DNA of 64,000 nt from Clostridiaceae bacterium Marseille-Q4149 (GCA_018228685.1 CP073691.1:1984001-2048000); one strand, 5' to 3'. Shown: positions 51,345-60,233, counted from the first letter of the stretch. Made by a program: numbers and translations. Notes: generated by a model not told the origin, from the letters alone.

Positions 51345-52268
51345 ATGATAGAAGTTAAACGAGATGATTTCTTTGTTGAATCGATAAAGAATCCAATAGA
51401 GTACGGAACATATTATAAGATCAACCCAAAATATGGAACCGGATTTCAATGGACGAGTGAGGTTCACCACGATTTCATCATTACAGCGACAGATATAAGA
51501 TTTAACCAGGAAACTATGGTCGGAGAACATATTGGGTCTGGTTATGTACTTGCTCTCTATATTAGTGGCGCAGGAGATGAATTCTATCCGTATCAAAATA
51601 TTTCTCCGAATACATTGCGCTGCTATGAACCATCTGAAAAGTATAAAGCTATTTATCATCCTCAGATTCCATTAAGATGTATTACCGTGCAGGTTGACCA
51701 GGAATTTATTGATCAGTATCTCCAGGAAATTTCCGGTGATCTTGAAGTGAACTTTTCTGATTTTTTCAAAGAAAAAGGGAAATTCTATTTACCAAATGTT
51801 AATCATGCTATGCAAAGCCTATATGAGTATCTGCTTTCCATGAAAGCGTCCAGAATTACAGTAGAAGCAAAAATATATGAAATCATCTCTTATCTTGCTT
51901 CATATTTGAAAGAAAACAGACTAAATGAAGAGAATGGCCAGCCCATTAACAAAACAGATTTGCAGGCATTAGATGAACTAACGCATTACATGGACGAACA
52001 TTACAGTTTTAATATTACGTTGCAGACGCTTTCCACCATTGCATGTATGAGTGAAAGCAAAATGAAAAAGCTATTTAAGTCAGTTTATAATATGTCCATT
52101 ACTGAATACATTCAGAGGAAAAGGATCTCTGTAGCCGAGCATATGCTTATTCAGACCGACCTCACCATTGCGGAAATTTCAAGAATTGTTGGATACTCCA
52201 ACCCCAGTAGATTGATTGAAATATTCAAAAGGTATTATGGATTTACTCCCTCAAAATACAGAAAATAA
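51345..52268 (+). CDS. AraC-family regulator (YbtA-like position)
   Basis: 307 residues. C-terminal double helix-turn-helix (about 205-307: FNITLQTLSTIACMSESKMK and TIAEISRIVGYSNPSRLIEI, ending YYGFTPSKYRK). The N-terminal 200 residues are the ligand-sensing part. As with YbtA, an AraC protein next to YbtPQ-like genes may activate transport when the metallophore is present. Start ATG 51345 follows GGGAGGAGCCA. Confidence 0.88.
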   Translation: MIEVKRDDFFVESIKNPIEYGTYYKINPKYGTGFQWTSEVHHDFIITATDIRFNQETMVGEHIGSGYVLALYISGAGDEFYPYQNISPNTLRCYEPSEKYKAIYHPQIPLRCITVQVDQEFIDQYLQEISGDLEVNFSDFFKEKGKFYLPNVNHAMQSLYEYLLSMKASRITVEAKIYEIISYLASYLKENRLNEENGQPINKTDLQALDELTHYMDEHYSFNITLQTLSTIACMSESKMKKLFKSVYNMSITEYIQRKRISVAEHMLIQTDLTIAEISRIVGYSNPSRLIEIFKRYYGFTPSKYRK

Positions 52269-52327
52269 AAGTGTTATACTAATTTGGATAAACCTAACCC
52301 TCTAAAAATCAACCAAATCAATCGTTA

Positions 52328-52363
52328 TGAGGTGACGCATACAAGCGTCACCTCATTTCTTTT
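52328..52363 (+). terminator. araC terminator
   Basis: TGAGGTGACGC/GCGTCACCTCA stem followed by TTTCTTTTT. Confidence 0.85.
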
Positions 52364-52676
52364 TGGAAATTTCATCTTGAAAGCATCTGTGAAGGAGTAT
52401 AATAAAACCATTGTCAACCCCGATGGCGATGACAGCAACCGCGGACAGAATGCCTTTTTCTATGATGCGGCGGAGGGATTGCTCACTTCGGTCATCCTGA
52501 TGCTGGCGGAGTTTCTGCCGCCGGATGAGGAGCACCCACAGGAGCGCCGGCACATCGTCTCTGTCTTCAAGCTGGTGCAGGATCTGCTGGAGCCCAGCAA
52601 GGTAAAAGGCAAGAGTCACTTCCAGCTCCTGATGGGCAAGCTGCCGCCTGACCACCTCCGCAGGACACGGGCGTAA
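52358..52676 (+). pseudogene. Middle fragment of a VirD4/TraG coupling protein
   Basis: VNPDGDDSNRGQNAFFYDAA and EGLLTSVILMLAEFLPP are from the central part of the Tn1549-type coupling protein. The reading is cut at LPPDHLRRTRA by a deletion or frameshift. The matching C-terminal half lies 11 kb to the left at 40.7-41.5 kb, on the same strand but in permuted order. Confidence 0.8.
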
Positions 52677-52729
52677 TTGGATAGAACAGAAAAGCACAGC
52701 CGCTCGTTTTCTCTGAGTTGCTGTGCTTC

Positions 52730-53184
52730 TGCTTCTTCCTGCACCACGCTGAAAAGCGTCTGAACAGCGCGATTTACCGCTTTCTCACCCGCAATGGCAT
52801 TGACCGTTACGATCCGGCGCGGTTTCTGGACTACAAGCTGGAAGTTCTGCAAATGCTGCTGTACTGCCTGCCGAAGTTCGAACCGGCGCAGGAGACGGAG
52901 TTTCTGAAATATGCAAAACATTATATCCAAAACGGGCTGCTGTTCTGCCGCATGATGGTCGAAGCCGGTTCCTTTGCCAGCCTTGCGGAGTATCGGCACG
53001 TGCGGCAGATTGGCGCGATCTATAACAATTCGGCAAAAACCGCGCAGAAGTCATTTCCGAGTTTGCCGTCCAAAGCGGATACAAGGATGAAAGCGTATCT
53101 GCGGATGAACTGCTGACCATTGCCCAGCGCAACCACAGCATTGCCGAAGGCGAGATTGCTGAAATCCGTGGTTGTGCCGTTTGA
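52730..53184 (+). pseudogene. Frameshifted ICE-derived gene, possibly sigma-factor-like
   Basis: LNSAIYRFLTRNGIDRYDP, FLKYAKHYIQNGLLFCRMMV and ASLAEYRHVRQIGAIYNN read in one frame; after about 53040 the frame shifts to AEVISEFAVQSGYKDESVSA and ISEGE-like HSIAEGEIAEIRG. The pattern faintly recalls sigma-70 region 2. No intact start. Remnant of the same element as the neighbouring coupling-protein piece. Confidence 0.5.
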
Positions 53185-53235
53185 GATGGAAAGGCTGGAT
53201 CTGATTTGATCATGATGGAAAGCAAAACGACGCCG

Positions 53236-53264
53236 TTGACAACATCTTCGGATCGTGCTACAAT
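53236..53264 (+). promoter_or_regulatory. tetR promoter
   Basis: TTGACA (53236-53241), 17-base spacer, TACAAT (53259-53264), 46 bp before the GTG start. Confidence 0.8.
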
Positions 53265-53310
53265 TTGACTGAAATGATAAATGCGGTCATAAATCCAAGG
53301 AGTGTGCGCA

Positions 53311-53889
53311 GTGGCTTTTACAGACGAACAGAATGAACAGATCCGCAATGACCTGATCCGGGAGGCCCAGCGCTGCGGCATTACCATTGGGATGCGGAAA
53401 ACCTCTGTGGAGCAGCTGACGGAGGCCGTTGGGATTTCCAAGGGGTCATTTTACAAATTCTTTGATTCCAAAGAGCTGCTGTTTTTCGCTGTACTGGAGG
53501 ACATTCATACCGAGTGCTTCGCGGCAGCGCAGAAGTCCTTGCAGGAGAATGCACCCCTGTTTCCTGCCGACCGCGCGGCAGCGGCGATCCTGGCGGCCTG
53601 CCGTTGGCTCTCCAGGACAAAAGCCTTTGTGTTCATCGAAAATGACGCAGATTTTCTTCTGCACCGACTGCCGGAAGAAGTGAAGACCGCCCACTACCAC
53701 GATGACGAGACGCACATCCGTACCCTGCTGGAGATGGGCGGCCTGCAGCCCAAGGGCGGTATGGCGCTGGCTGCCGCCACAGTGCGGGGCTTGATTTTAA
53801 CCGTCTCCCATCAGGAGCAGATTGGGGTACTCTATCCGCAGGTGCTGGAAACGCTGGTGCGGGGCGCCTGTCAGGAGCTATTTGCATAA
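53311..53889 (+). CDS. TetR/AcrR-family regulator
   Basis: 192 residues from GTG 53311 (AAGGAG nine bases upstream). N-terminal HTH KTSVEQLTEAVGISKGSFYKFFDSKELLF-type, split here as TSVEQLTEAVGISKGSFYKF, then a helical ligand-binding domain. It precedes the methyltransferase operon but has its own promoter and a hairpin after it; it probably controls that operon or its own promoter in response to a small molecule. Confidence 0.88.
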   Translation: MAFTDEQNEQIRNDLIREAQRCGITIGMRKTSVEQLTEAVGISKGSFYKFFDSKELLFFAVLEDIHTECFAAAQKSLQENAPLFPADRAAAAILAACRWLSRTKAFVFIENDADFLLHRLPEEVKTAHYHDDETHIRTLLEMGGLQPKGGMALAAATVRGLILTVSHQEQIGVLYPQVLETLVRGACQELFA

Positions 53890-53891
53890 GC

Positions 53892-53919
53892 GGAAAAGCC
53901 GCAGTGATGCGGCTTTTCA
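53892..53919 (+). terminator. Hairpin after tetR
   Basis: GAAAAGCCGCA/TGCGGCTTTTC stem, loop GTGA; short T-run. Confidence 0.65.
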
Positions 53920-53930
53920 AAAGGAATACA

Positions 53931-53972
53931 GTTAGCTTACCCTAACTCGCTTGTGTCATCTGTGTGAGTTAG
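53931..53972. promoter_or_regulatory. DtxR-like operator before the methyltransferase operon
   Basis: GTTAG-CTTACC-CTAAC (53931-53946) and, sharing its right arm, CTAACTC...GAGTTAG (53942-53948, 53966-53972). Three TTAG/CTAA half-sites precede the first gene at 54006. Confidence 0.72.
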
Positions 53973-54005
53973 AGGAGTTTAACATCTCGTTGTGAGGGCG
54001 AAATC

Positions 54006-54620
54006 ATGAGAAACAGTCAAAATTTCTGGGATAAAAACGCAGGGCGGTACGACCGCTTCATGCGCAAGGACGCAGCGGCTTACGAGCGGCTGTACGAGCT
54101 GCTGCGCCCCGTGGTGCGGCACAAAACCGTGCTGGAACTGGCGACCGGCACGGGGCTGATCGCCAAAAATATCGTCCGCTCTGCTGACCATATTGAAGCT
54201 ACCGACGCATCCCAAGAGATGATTGAGCAGGCAAAACAGGGCGTAAAATCTACGAAGCTCTATTTTTCGGTGCAGGATATGTTCCACCTGCCTTATGCCG
54301 ACGAAAGCTTTGACGTGGTCATCGTGGCCAATGCGCTGCATATCGTGCCGGAGCCGGAGAAGGCTCTCCCCGAAATTCGCCGGGTGCTGAAAGACGACGG
54401 CGTGTTGGTTGCACCGACCTTTACCCACGCAGATAACGCTTTCTTCGGAACGGCCAAAGCATTTTTCATGAAGCTGGCGGGCTTTCCGCTGCACAGCAAA
54501 TGGACGAGTGCAGATTACCTTTCGTTCCTGCGGGAAAACGGCTGGACGGTGCGGAAAAGCACCGTGCTGAAAACCTCGTTCCCGCTGACCTACGCAGAGT
54601 GCGTGAAATCGGAGGGGTGA
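54006..54620 (+). CDS. Class I SAM-dependent methyltransferase (cluster gene 1)
   Basis: 204 residues, Methyltransf_11 type: motif I VLELATGTGLIAKNI (about 40-54), acidic IEATDASQEMIEQA, and DVVIVANALHIVPEPEKAL. Small-molecule or lipid O/N-methylation is likely; substrate unknown. Opens the operon behind the operator and overlaps nothing; the next gene follows after 3 bases. Confidence 0.85.
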   Translation: MRNSQNFWDKNAGRYDRFMRKDAAAYERLYELLRPVVRHKTVLELATGTGLIAKNIVRSADHIEATDASQEMIEQAKQGVKSTKLYFSVQDMFHLPYADESFDVVIVANALHIVPEPEKALPEIRRVLKDDGVLVAPTFTHADNAFFGTAKAFFMKLAGFPLHSKWTSADYLSFLRENGWTVRKSTVLKTSFPLTYAECVKSEG

Positions 54621-54623
54621 GCC

Positions 54624-55412
54624 ATGCAGATATTGGAACACGGGCAGGCGCAGGAGCGGACGCTGCTGTTTTTCCCCTGCACGGCAGAGCCTGTATGGGC
54701 TTTTGCCGACACGATCACGCTGCTTTCTCAGAGATGGCATGTTTTTCAGGTGGTGTATGACGGCCATCAGCCGGAGTATCCCGGGGATTTCACCTCCGTG
54801 GAGCAGACCGTGGACGAGGTGATCTCCTATTTGAAGAGCCACGGCGTCTCCCGTCTGGGTGGGGCCTATGGCTGTTCCATGGGCGGTGCCTGTCTGACCC
54901 GTATGCTGGCATTGGGGAAAATACCCATCAGCCGAGCCATCATTGATGGCGGGATCACACCCTATCAGCTGCCCTTCTTGGTGCGAAAGCTGCTGCTGGC
55001 GCGGGATGTGCTGTCTTTCAAAATGGCGGCGAACAGCCGAAAAATTCTGGAAGCGGCCTTTCCGCCGGAACGGTTTACCACCGCAGGGCACGACCCCAAA
55101 AAGGAGTACGACGCCATGGAAGCCTATCTCAAAACCTTTTCCGATCGGACGATCCGCAATGTATTCTGGTCTGCCAACAACTATGCGCTTCCAAAACGCC
55201 CTGCAAAGATCGGCACGAAGATCACCTACTGGTACGGCGACGACGAAAAGAACGACCGCAAGCGGGATATCCGATTCATCAGGCACTATTTTCCTCAGAC
55301 GCGCATCCACGGCATTCCGAAAATGGCCCATGCGGAGCTGGTGATGGTACACCCGGAAAAATTCTGCCGGTATGCGGAAAAATTTCTGACTATGCAAGCG
55401 GAGGAAAGATGA
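54624..55412 (+). CDS. Alpha/beta-hydrolase fold protein (cluster gene 2)
   Basis: 262 residues. Nucleophile elbow GCSMGG (S85), likely acid in YWYGDDEKND and His in KMAHAEL. Starts 3 bp after gene 1. Resembles in layout the hydrolase at 60234 (both begin with a short hydrophobic strand, carry YDGHQP/YDGFNP and end with the His near residue 235), so the two look like paralogues. Esterase, lactonase or thioesterase activity on the pathway product is possible. Confidence 0.8.
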   Translation: MQILEHGQAQERTLLFFPCTAEPVWAFADTITLLSQRWHVFQVVYDGHQPEYPGDFTSVEQTVDEVISYLKSHGVSRLGGAYGCSMGGACLTRMLALGKIPISRAIIDGGITPYQLPFLVRKLLLARDVLSFKMAANSRKILEAAFPPERFTTAGHDPKKEYDAMEAYLKTFSDRTIRNVFWSANNYALPKRPAKIGTKITYWYGDDEKNDRKRDIRFIRHYFPQTRIHGIPKMAHAELVMVHPEKFCRYAEKFLTMQAEER

Positions 55413-55413
55413 T

Positions 55414-56205
55414 ATGAGAGAAAAGATCAAACTCTCCGGCGTGCCGGAGACTATGCTGCAAACCATTTACGCAAGGGCGAAGGAGAGCCGGGGACGCGGC
55501 GCGATTCACGATGCAAAAGCGGAGGAAATCATCGAGAAGCTGGACTACGATTTTTCCCTTGCGGATAAGGATACGGCCATGCGCAGCGGCGTCATTGCCC
55601 GAACCATCGTGCTCGACCGGATGACGAAGGAATGGCTTGCGTCGCACCCCGGCGCGGTGGTGGTCAACATCGCCTGCGGGCTGGATACCCGCTGCTACCG
55701 GATGTCGGGTTACGCACATTGGTATAACCTCGACCTGCCGGAAACGATGGCGGTGCGGGAAAAGCTTCTGCCGGAAAGCGGCACGATTTCGCAGATTACC
55801 ATGTCCGCCATGGAAGATTGGGGCAGCGAAATCAGCGAGCAGAATGTGCCGGTGCTGATCGTCATCGAGGGACTGACCATGTACCTTTCCGAGAGGAACA
55901 TACAGCGTATTTTCACGGTGATTTCCAGCCGGTTTTCCAACGCCACAGTCTTTGTGGAAACCATGAATCCTACGATAGTGCGGCACTTCAAGGAGAAATC
56001 CATTGACGCAAGCAACGCAAAATTCAACTGGGGAATCAAGAATGGGAAAACACTTGCCGAACTGCTGTCGGATTTTCGCTTTGTGGAGGAACACAGCTTA
56101 ACCGAGGGCATGGCGGCATTTGCGCCAGTTTACAAGCTGCTGGACAGGCTGCCCGCCGTGCGGAATATTTCCAATAAGATCATCGTTCTGGAAAAGGAGT
56201 TGTAG
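55414..56205 (+). CDS. TcmP/LCMT-type O-methyltransferase (cluster gene 3)
   Basis: 263 residues of the leucine-carboxymethyltransferase/TcmP family: VVNIACGLDTRCYRM (SAM loop), YNLDLPETMAVREKLLPE, and LIVIEGLTMYLSE. Family members methylate carboxylates or phenols of natural products. One base separates it from gene 2. A paralogue is encoded at 57811. Confidence 0.85.
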   Translation: MREKIKLSGVPETMLQTIYARAKESRGRGAIHDAKAEEIIEKLDYDFSLADKDTAMRSGVIARTIVLDRMTKEWLASHPGAVVVNIACGLDTRCYRMSGYAHWYNLDLPETMAVREKLLPESGTISQITMSAMEDWGSEISEQNVPVLIVIEGLTMYLSERNIQRIFTVISSRFSNATVFVETMNPTIVRHFKEKSIDASNAKFNWGIKNGKTLAELLSDFRFVEEHSLTEGMAAFAPVYKLLDRLPAVRNISNKIIVLEKEL

Positions 56206-56208
56206 AAG

Positions 56209-56814
56209 ATGTCATTCTTTGAAAACACCCGCAAACCTGTGGGCCTCGGCGGAAAGCTCATGGTCGCCATGATGAATTTGGGTCACAGCCCTGTGGCGCG
56301 CTGGGGGCTTCAATTTCTGAATGCTGCGCCGGATGCCAAGGTGCTGGACTGCGGCTGCGGTGGCGGTGCGAACATGAAAAGGCTGCTGAAAAATTGCCCG
56401 CAGGGTATCGTGAAGGGCATCGACTATTCGCCTGTCAGCGTGGAGAAGACGAAAAAGGTCAACGAGACCGCCATCGCGGAGGGGCGCTGTGCCGTCCTGC
56501 AAGGCAGTGTGGCGGATATGATCTTCGCAGATGACTGGTTTGATGCGGTCACGGCCTTTGAAACGGTCTACTTCTGGCCTGATCTGCCGCAGTGCTTTCG
56601 GGAGGTCTGCCGGGTGCTGAAGCCCGGCGGAACCTTTCTCATCTGCAACGAGAGCAGTGGCGACACAGACAAGGATGAGAAGTGGACGGAGATTATCGGC
56701 GGTATGACCATATACAAGGATGTCGAGCTGAAGGCATATCTGGAGCAGGTGGGCTTTTACGAGGTGCAGATACACAAAAAGAAAAGCTGGCTGTGCATCA
56801 CGGCACGGAAATAA
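56209..56814 (+). CDS. Class I SAM-dependent methyltransferase, UbiE-like (cluster gene 4)
   Basis: 201 residues: VLDCGCGGGANMKRLLKNCP motif I, GIDYSPVSVEKTKK, and VCRVLKPGGTFLI. It starts 3 bp after gene 3. Substrate unknown. Confidence 0.85.
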   Translation: MSFFENTRKPVGLGGKLMVAMMNLGHSPVARWGLQFLNAAPDAKVLDCGCGGGANMKRLLKNCPQGIVKGIDYSPVSVEKTKKVNETAIAEGRCAVLQGSVADMIFADDWFDAVTAFETVYFWPDLPQCFREVCRVLKPGGTFLICNESSGDTDKDEKWTEIIGGMTIYKDVELKAYLEQVGFYEVQIHKKKSWLCITARK

Positions 56815-56825
56815 GGAGATCAAGC

Positions 56826-56876
56826 ATGAGCATTTTTGCACCCATCCTGCGCATGAATATGAGGAAGTGCGCGTAG
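56826..56876 (+). CDS. 16-residue peptide ORF with strong ribosome site
   Basis: AAGGAGATCAAGC precedes an ATG reading MSIFAPILRMNMRKCA and stop, in the gap between methyltransferase and MBL genes. The strong site implies translation. It could be a small effector or scaffold peptide (Cys near the C-terminus), or simply the frameshifted stub of a lost gene, since the +1 frame stays open to 56931. Confidence 0.3.
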   Translation: MSIFAPILRMNMRKCA

Positions 56877-56934
56877 GAAACCTGAAAAGTATTGCATGGT
56901 TTAACTGCCGAAAATCAAAATGGGGAGCGATAAT

Positions 56935-57798
56935 ATGTCAAAGAAAGCGACCGAGTTTCAAAAAAAGGAAATGAGCAAGATGTACCACGGCAAGGAGATC
57001 TTCAAGCCCCTGAACACCGGCTGGGTGGACGAGCATGTGGCCTGCGTGCGGGAGTGGGTGGCGAACATCTTCTTCTACCGCAAGGGCGACACCACCATCA
57101 TGATCGATGCCGGGTACAACTACGACCGGCTGGCAGAAAAAATGGGCTGGCTGGGCATCGACCCGCAGTCCATCCGGCACATCCTCATCACTCATCAGGA
57201 CACCGACCACGTGGGCGCGGTGGAGGCAGACAGCCCCGGTTTGTTCCGGAGCGCAAAGCTCTATATCGGCGAGATTGAAAACCGGTATCTCACCGGCGAG
57301 GTGCGGCGAAAAGTCATATACCATCTCTATAAATTGCCGCAGGTCACAATTAACAACGAAAAGGTGCTGCTGCATGACGGCGAGACTTTCGAGATTGACG
57401 GCATCAAAATTGAGTGCTTTCTCGTCCCCGGCCATACATGGGGGCATATGGTCTATCTCATTGACGACAAATATCTCTTCACCGGCGATACTATCTGGTT
57501 CGGCGCGGACGGCGGCTACAGTTTCATTTCCTCTCTGGCAGAGGACAACAAACTGGCGGTGAAGTCGCTGGCGGCGCTGGAGCAGAAGCTGCAAAGCCGC
57601 GGATTGCGCCCGCTGTTTCTCACCGGTCACACCGGCTGGACGGACAACTTCGAGTTCGCCTTTGCCCATAAGGACAAGCTTTGCTCACCGTTCAAAAAGC
57701 GGGTTCCCGACCCCACCGCGCCTTACGACGCCTACGATGAATCGGACGACACGGAGGAAGTGGCGAGGGCCGGGTATCTTCAGGCTGTGGGGCGATAA
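56935..57798 (+). CDS. MBL-fold hydrolase (cluster gene 5)
   Basis: 287 residues. Metal motif THQDTDHVG gives H87, D89, D91, H92 (Asp replaces the second His of HxHxDH), with VPGHTWGHM and FTGDTIWFG further on. Start at 56935 fits GGGGAGCGATAAT. Hydrolysis of an ester, lactone or thioester in the pathway is plausible. Confidence 0.83.
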   Translation: MSKKATEFQKKEMSKMYHGKEIFKPLNTGWVDEHVACVREWVANIFFYRKGDTTIMIDAGYNYDRLAEKMGWLGIDPQSIRHILITHQDTDHVGAVEADSPGLFRSAKLYIGEIENRYLTGEVRRKVIYHLYKLPQVTINNEKVLLHDGETFEIDGIKIECFLVPGHTWGHMVYLIDDKYLFTGDTIWFGADGGYSFISSLAEDNKLAVKSLAALEQKLQSRGLRPLFLTGHTGWTDNFEFAFAHKDKLCSPFKKRVPDPTAPYDAYDESDDTEEVARAGYLQAVGR

Positions 57799-57810
57799 AG
57801 GAGGATGACT

Positions 57811-58671
57811 GTGCGCTATAAAATTGAAAAGAACACGGTGCAGGAGACGCTGATCATTCCGCTGTACGCACGGAAAATGTGCTCCGAGCTGTACCCCAAT
57901 TTGTACCGGGATGAGGCGGCGCGGCGGCTGGTAAACGCGGTCGACTATGATTTTTCCGCCTTGGAGAAAAAATCCCGCAATTTGATGCAGCGCTTCGGCT
58001 TCCTTGAGGTCGCCATGCGGCAGAACGACCTTGCCTACGAGGTGCGGGATTATCTGAAAACGCACCCCACGGCAGCAGTGGTAAACCTCGGCTGTGGGCT
58101 GGACTGCACCGGCCGCGCCTGCGACAACGGACACTGCAAAATCTACAATCTGGACTTTCCGGATGTCATCGCGGTGCGGAATCAGCTGCTTCCCGCCGGA
58201 GATCGGGAAACGAACATCCCCTGCGACCTGAATGACACAGCGTGGCTTGACAAAATCGACGCCTCCGGCGGCGCGGTCTTTTTTGCAGCGGGAGTGTTCT
58301 ACTATTTCCTAAAGGAGCAGGTAAAAACACTGGTACGTGCTATGGCAGACGCCTTTCAAGGCGGCGTACTTGTGTTTGACGCCGCCAACGAAAAGGCGGT
58401 GAAACTGATGCTGAAAACATGGCTGAAGGATGCCGAGATCAAGGATGTGGGCGCATACTTTGCCGTTTCGGACGCGAAAAGCGAGATCGGCGCGTGGGAC
58501 GGCAGTTTGCGGGTCTCCAGCCGGGGCTATATGCTGGGCTACAACGATCTGAAAGGCCCGTCAGTCAGCGGCTTTTTCCGCTTCCTTGCCCGGGTCGGCG
58601 ATGGGATGATGAGAATGCAGATCGTAAAAATCAAATTTAGAGGGGAAAGCGATGAAGCATCAGCACTTTGA
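57811..58671 (+). CDS. TcmP/LCMT-type methyltransferase paralogue (cluster gene 6)
   Basis: 286 residues from GTG 57811 (AAAGGAGG six bases upstream; ATG 57805 abuts the site). VVNLGCGLDCTGRACDNGHC, IYNLDFPDVIAVRNQLLPAG and AAGVFYYFLKEQ parallel the gene at 55414. Extra cysteines after the SAM loop are unusual. It overlaps the next gene by 20 bases. Confidence 0.83.
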   Translation: MRYKIEKNTVQETLIIPLYARKMCSELYPNLYRDEAARRLVNAVDYDFSALEKKSRNLMQRFGFLEVAMRQNDLAYEVRDYLKTHPTAAVVNLGCGLDCTGRACDNGHCKIYNLDFPDVIAVRNQLLPAGDRETNIPCDLNDTAWLDKIDASGGAVFFAAGVFYYFLKEQVKTLVRAMADAFQGGVLVFDAANEKAVKLMLKTWLKDAEIKDVGAYFAVSDAKSEIGAWDGSLRVSSRGYMLGYNDLKGPSVSGFFRFLARVGDGMMRMQIVKIKFRGESDEASAL

Positions 58672-59671
58672 TGTGGGAACCGTCGGCTTTTACGGCGCAT
58701 ACTGGGCGTGTGCCGGCGGATCGGACTGCGCGGTGATCGCTATGATCGGAGACGATCCGGAGGATCGGCTTGCGCGTTCAGCCGTGAAATGGCTCTGCGG
58801 GCGGGGCGTAAATGTGCTCACCATGTCGCCTGCGAAAAAGGATTATGGTCATCACAACTATCCATTGGAGCGTGTGGAGACGGCCATTTCGTGGCTGAAA
58901 GCCAACGGCAACCATAAAATTGGCATTGCCGGTGCATCGACTACGGGAACGCTCGCGCTGACAGCGGCTGCCATGTTCCCGGATGTTACCCTGACCATTG
59001 CCATGACGCCCAGCGATTTTGTGTGGCAGGGTTTTATGCAGGGCAAAAGGGACGGCTGCAAGGAATGGCCAGTCGAGGACGAGTCGCTGTTCTCCTACCG
59101 GGGCAAGCCGCTGCCCTATATGCCGTTTTGCTATCAGCATCCCGATTATTGGCACTGCGTCGCCGCCGAGAGCAAGCGCACCGGCGATATGGTCAACTCC
59201 CGCAAGCTGTTTGATGATTCCGAGGCGGTGCATCCGATCGAGCCGGAAGAATATATTCCTGTTGAAAACATCCAGGGAAAGCTGCTGCTGATCGGCGCGG
59301 AGGACGATGCGCTGTGGGATACCGCAAAGTATATCCGCCGTATGGAAAAGCGCCTCGTGGAAAAGCCGCATGAATGCGAGATTGAAACAATGGTTTATGC
59401 TCACGGCACCCACTTTGTCTTTCCGGAGGGGATGCTGAAAATCATGCTGCCGGTTGGCTCCGGCCTGTTTGTGCAGTTGGCGTTTCAGGCAGCAAAGAAA
59501 TATCCCAAGGAATGCCGCCAGACCCGGATAGACATCGAGAAACGCATGTGCCGGACTCTTGCGGAATGGAAAGGAGCGAAGTGCGATGCGTTGGATGGGA
59601 ATGCCCATAGCCATATGGGCAGTGTTTGCGAAGTCCTTTCAAGCGCAGCTGACGGCGGTACTGGGCTATGA
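58652..59671 (+). CDS. Acyl-CoA thioester hydrolase/BAAT-like alpha/beta hydrolase (cluster gene 7)
   Basis: 339 residues. GIAGASTTGTLAL gives the nucleophile S96; MIGDDPEDRLARSAVKWLCG and YAHGTHFVFPEGM suit the BAAT C-terminal acyltransferase/thioesterase domain. GAGGGGAAAGCG precedes the ATG. It could release or transfer an acyl group. Its last 86 bases overlap the next gene. Confidence 0.8.
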   Translation: MKHQHFDVGTVGFYGAYWACAGGSDCAVIAMIGDDPEDRLARSAVKWLCGRGVNVLTMSPAKKDYGHHNYPLERVETAISWLKANGNHKIGIAGASTTGTLALTAAAMFPDVTLTIAMTPSDFVWQGFMQGKRDGCKEWPVEDESLFSYRGKPLPYMPFCYQHPDYWHCVAAESKRTGDMVNSRKLFDDSEAVHPIEPEEYIPVENIQGKLLLIGAEDDALWDTAKYIRRMEKRLVEKPHECEIETMVYAHGTHFVFPEGMLKIMLPVGSGLFVQLAFQAAKKYPKECRQTRIDIEKRMCRTLAEWKGAKCDALDGNAHSHMGSVCEVLSSAADGGTGL

Positions 59672-60221
59672 CCCGGACACCGCACGTAAGATCACGGAAA
59701 AGGCCAAGCCGAAGTACCGTGAGATCATCGCAAAGCTGCCCGAATTTGAAAAAGGTGATCGGTTCAGCATGAACATCATTGGCTGCGCCATGTTGGGGGC
59801 GTTCGTCCTCTGTATGCCGAAGCGGCCGGATACGGAGGTGCTGACGGTATACTATGAGAATGCCCAGATGACGCCGCTGATGAAGTGGTTCTGCCGCCAA
59901 AGCGGCAAGTCGAAGTTCACGCCCAAGGATATCGCCGGAATGAAAGCCACCGCTGCCCGGAAGGCGGCTGACCGCAACCCCTACTCGTGGAATATGGGCT
60001 TTTACGAGTATCCCGACGGCAGCGGTTATGAGGGGCGCTTCACAAAATGCGGTATCTGCACGCTGATGAAGGAGCTGGGGCTTTATGACCTGACCCCCGC
60101 CATGTGCCATTTGGACTACGCCATGAGCAAAGCGGGCGGCGTGACGAACTTTGTGCGGCAGTATACCTTGGCCTCCGGCGGCCCCTACTGCGACTGTGGG
60201 TATAAAAAGAAACAAGGGTGA
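59586..60221 (+). CDS. L-2-amino-thiazoline-4-carboxylate hydrolase-family protein 1 (cluster gene 8)
   Basis: 211 residues with the family C-terminal pattern: CGICTLMKELGLYDLTPAMC, then HLDYAMSKAGG and YTLASGGPYCDCGY. The named enzyme opens a cysteine-derived thiazoline ring in some pseudomonads; most family members are uncharacterised. Start ATG 59586 fits GAAAGGAGCGAAGTGCG and overlaps gene 7 by 86 bases, an unusually long overlap. Confidence 0.78.
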   Translation: MRWMGMPIAIWAVFAKSFQAQLTAVLGYDPDTARKITEKAKPKYREIIAKLPEFEKGDRFSMNIIGCAMLGAFVLCMPKRPDTEVLTVYYENAQMTPLMKWFCRQSGKSKFTPKDIAGMKATAARKAADRNPYSWNMGFYEYPDGSGYEGRFTKCGICTLMKELGLYDLTPAMCHLDYAMSKAGGVTNFVRQYTLASGGPYCDCGYKKKQG

Positions 60222-60233
60222 GGTGGCAGACCG

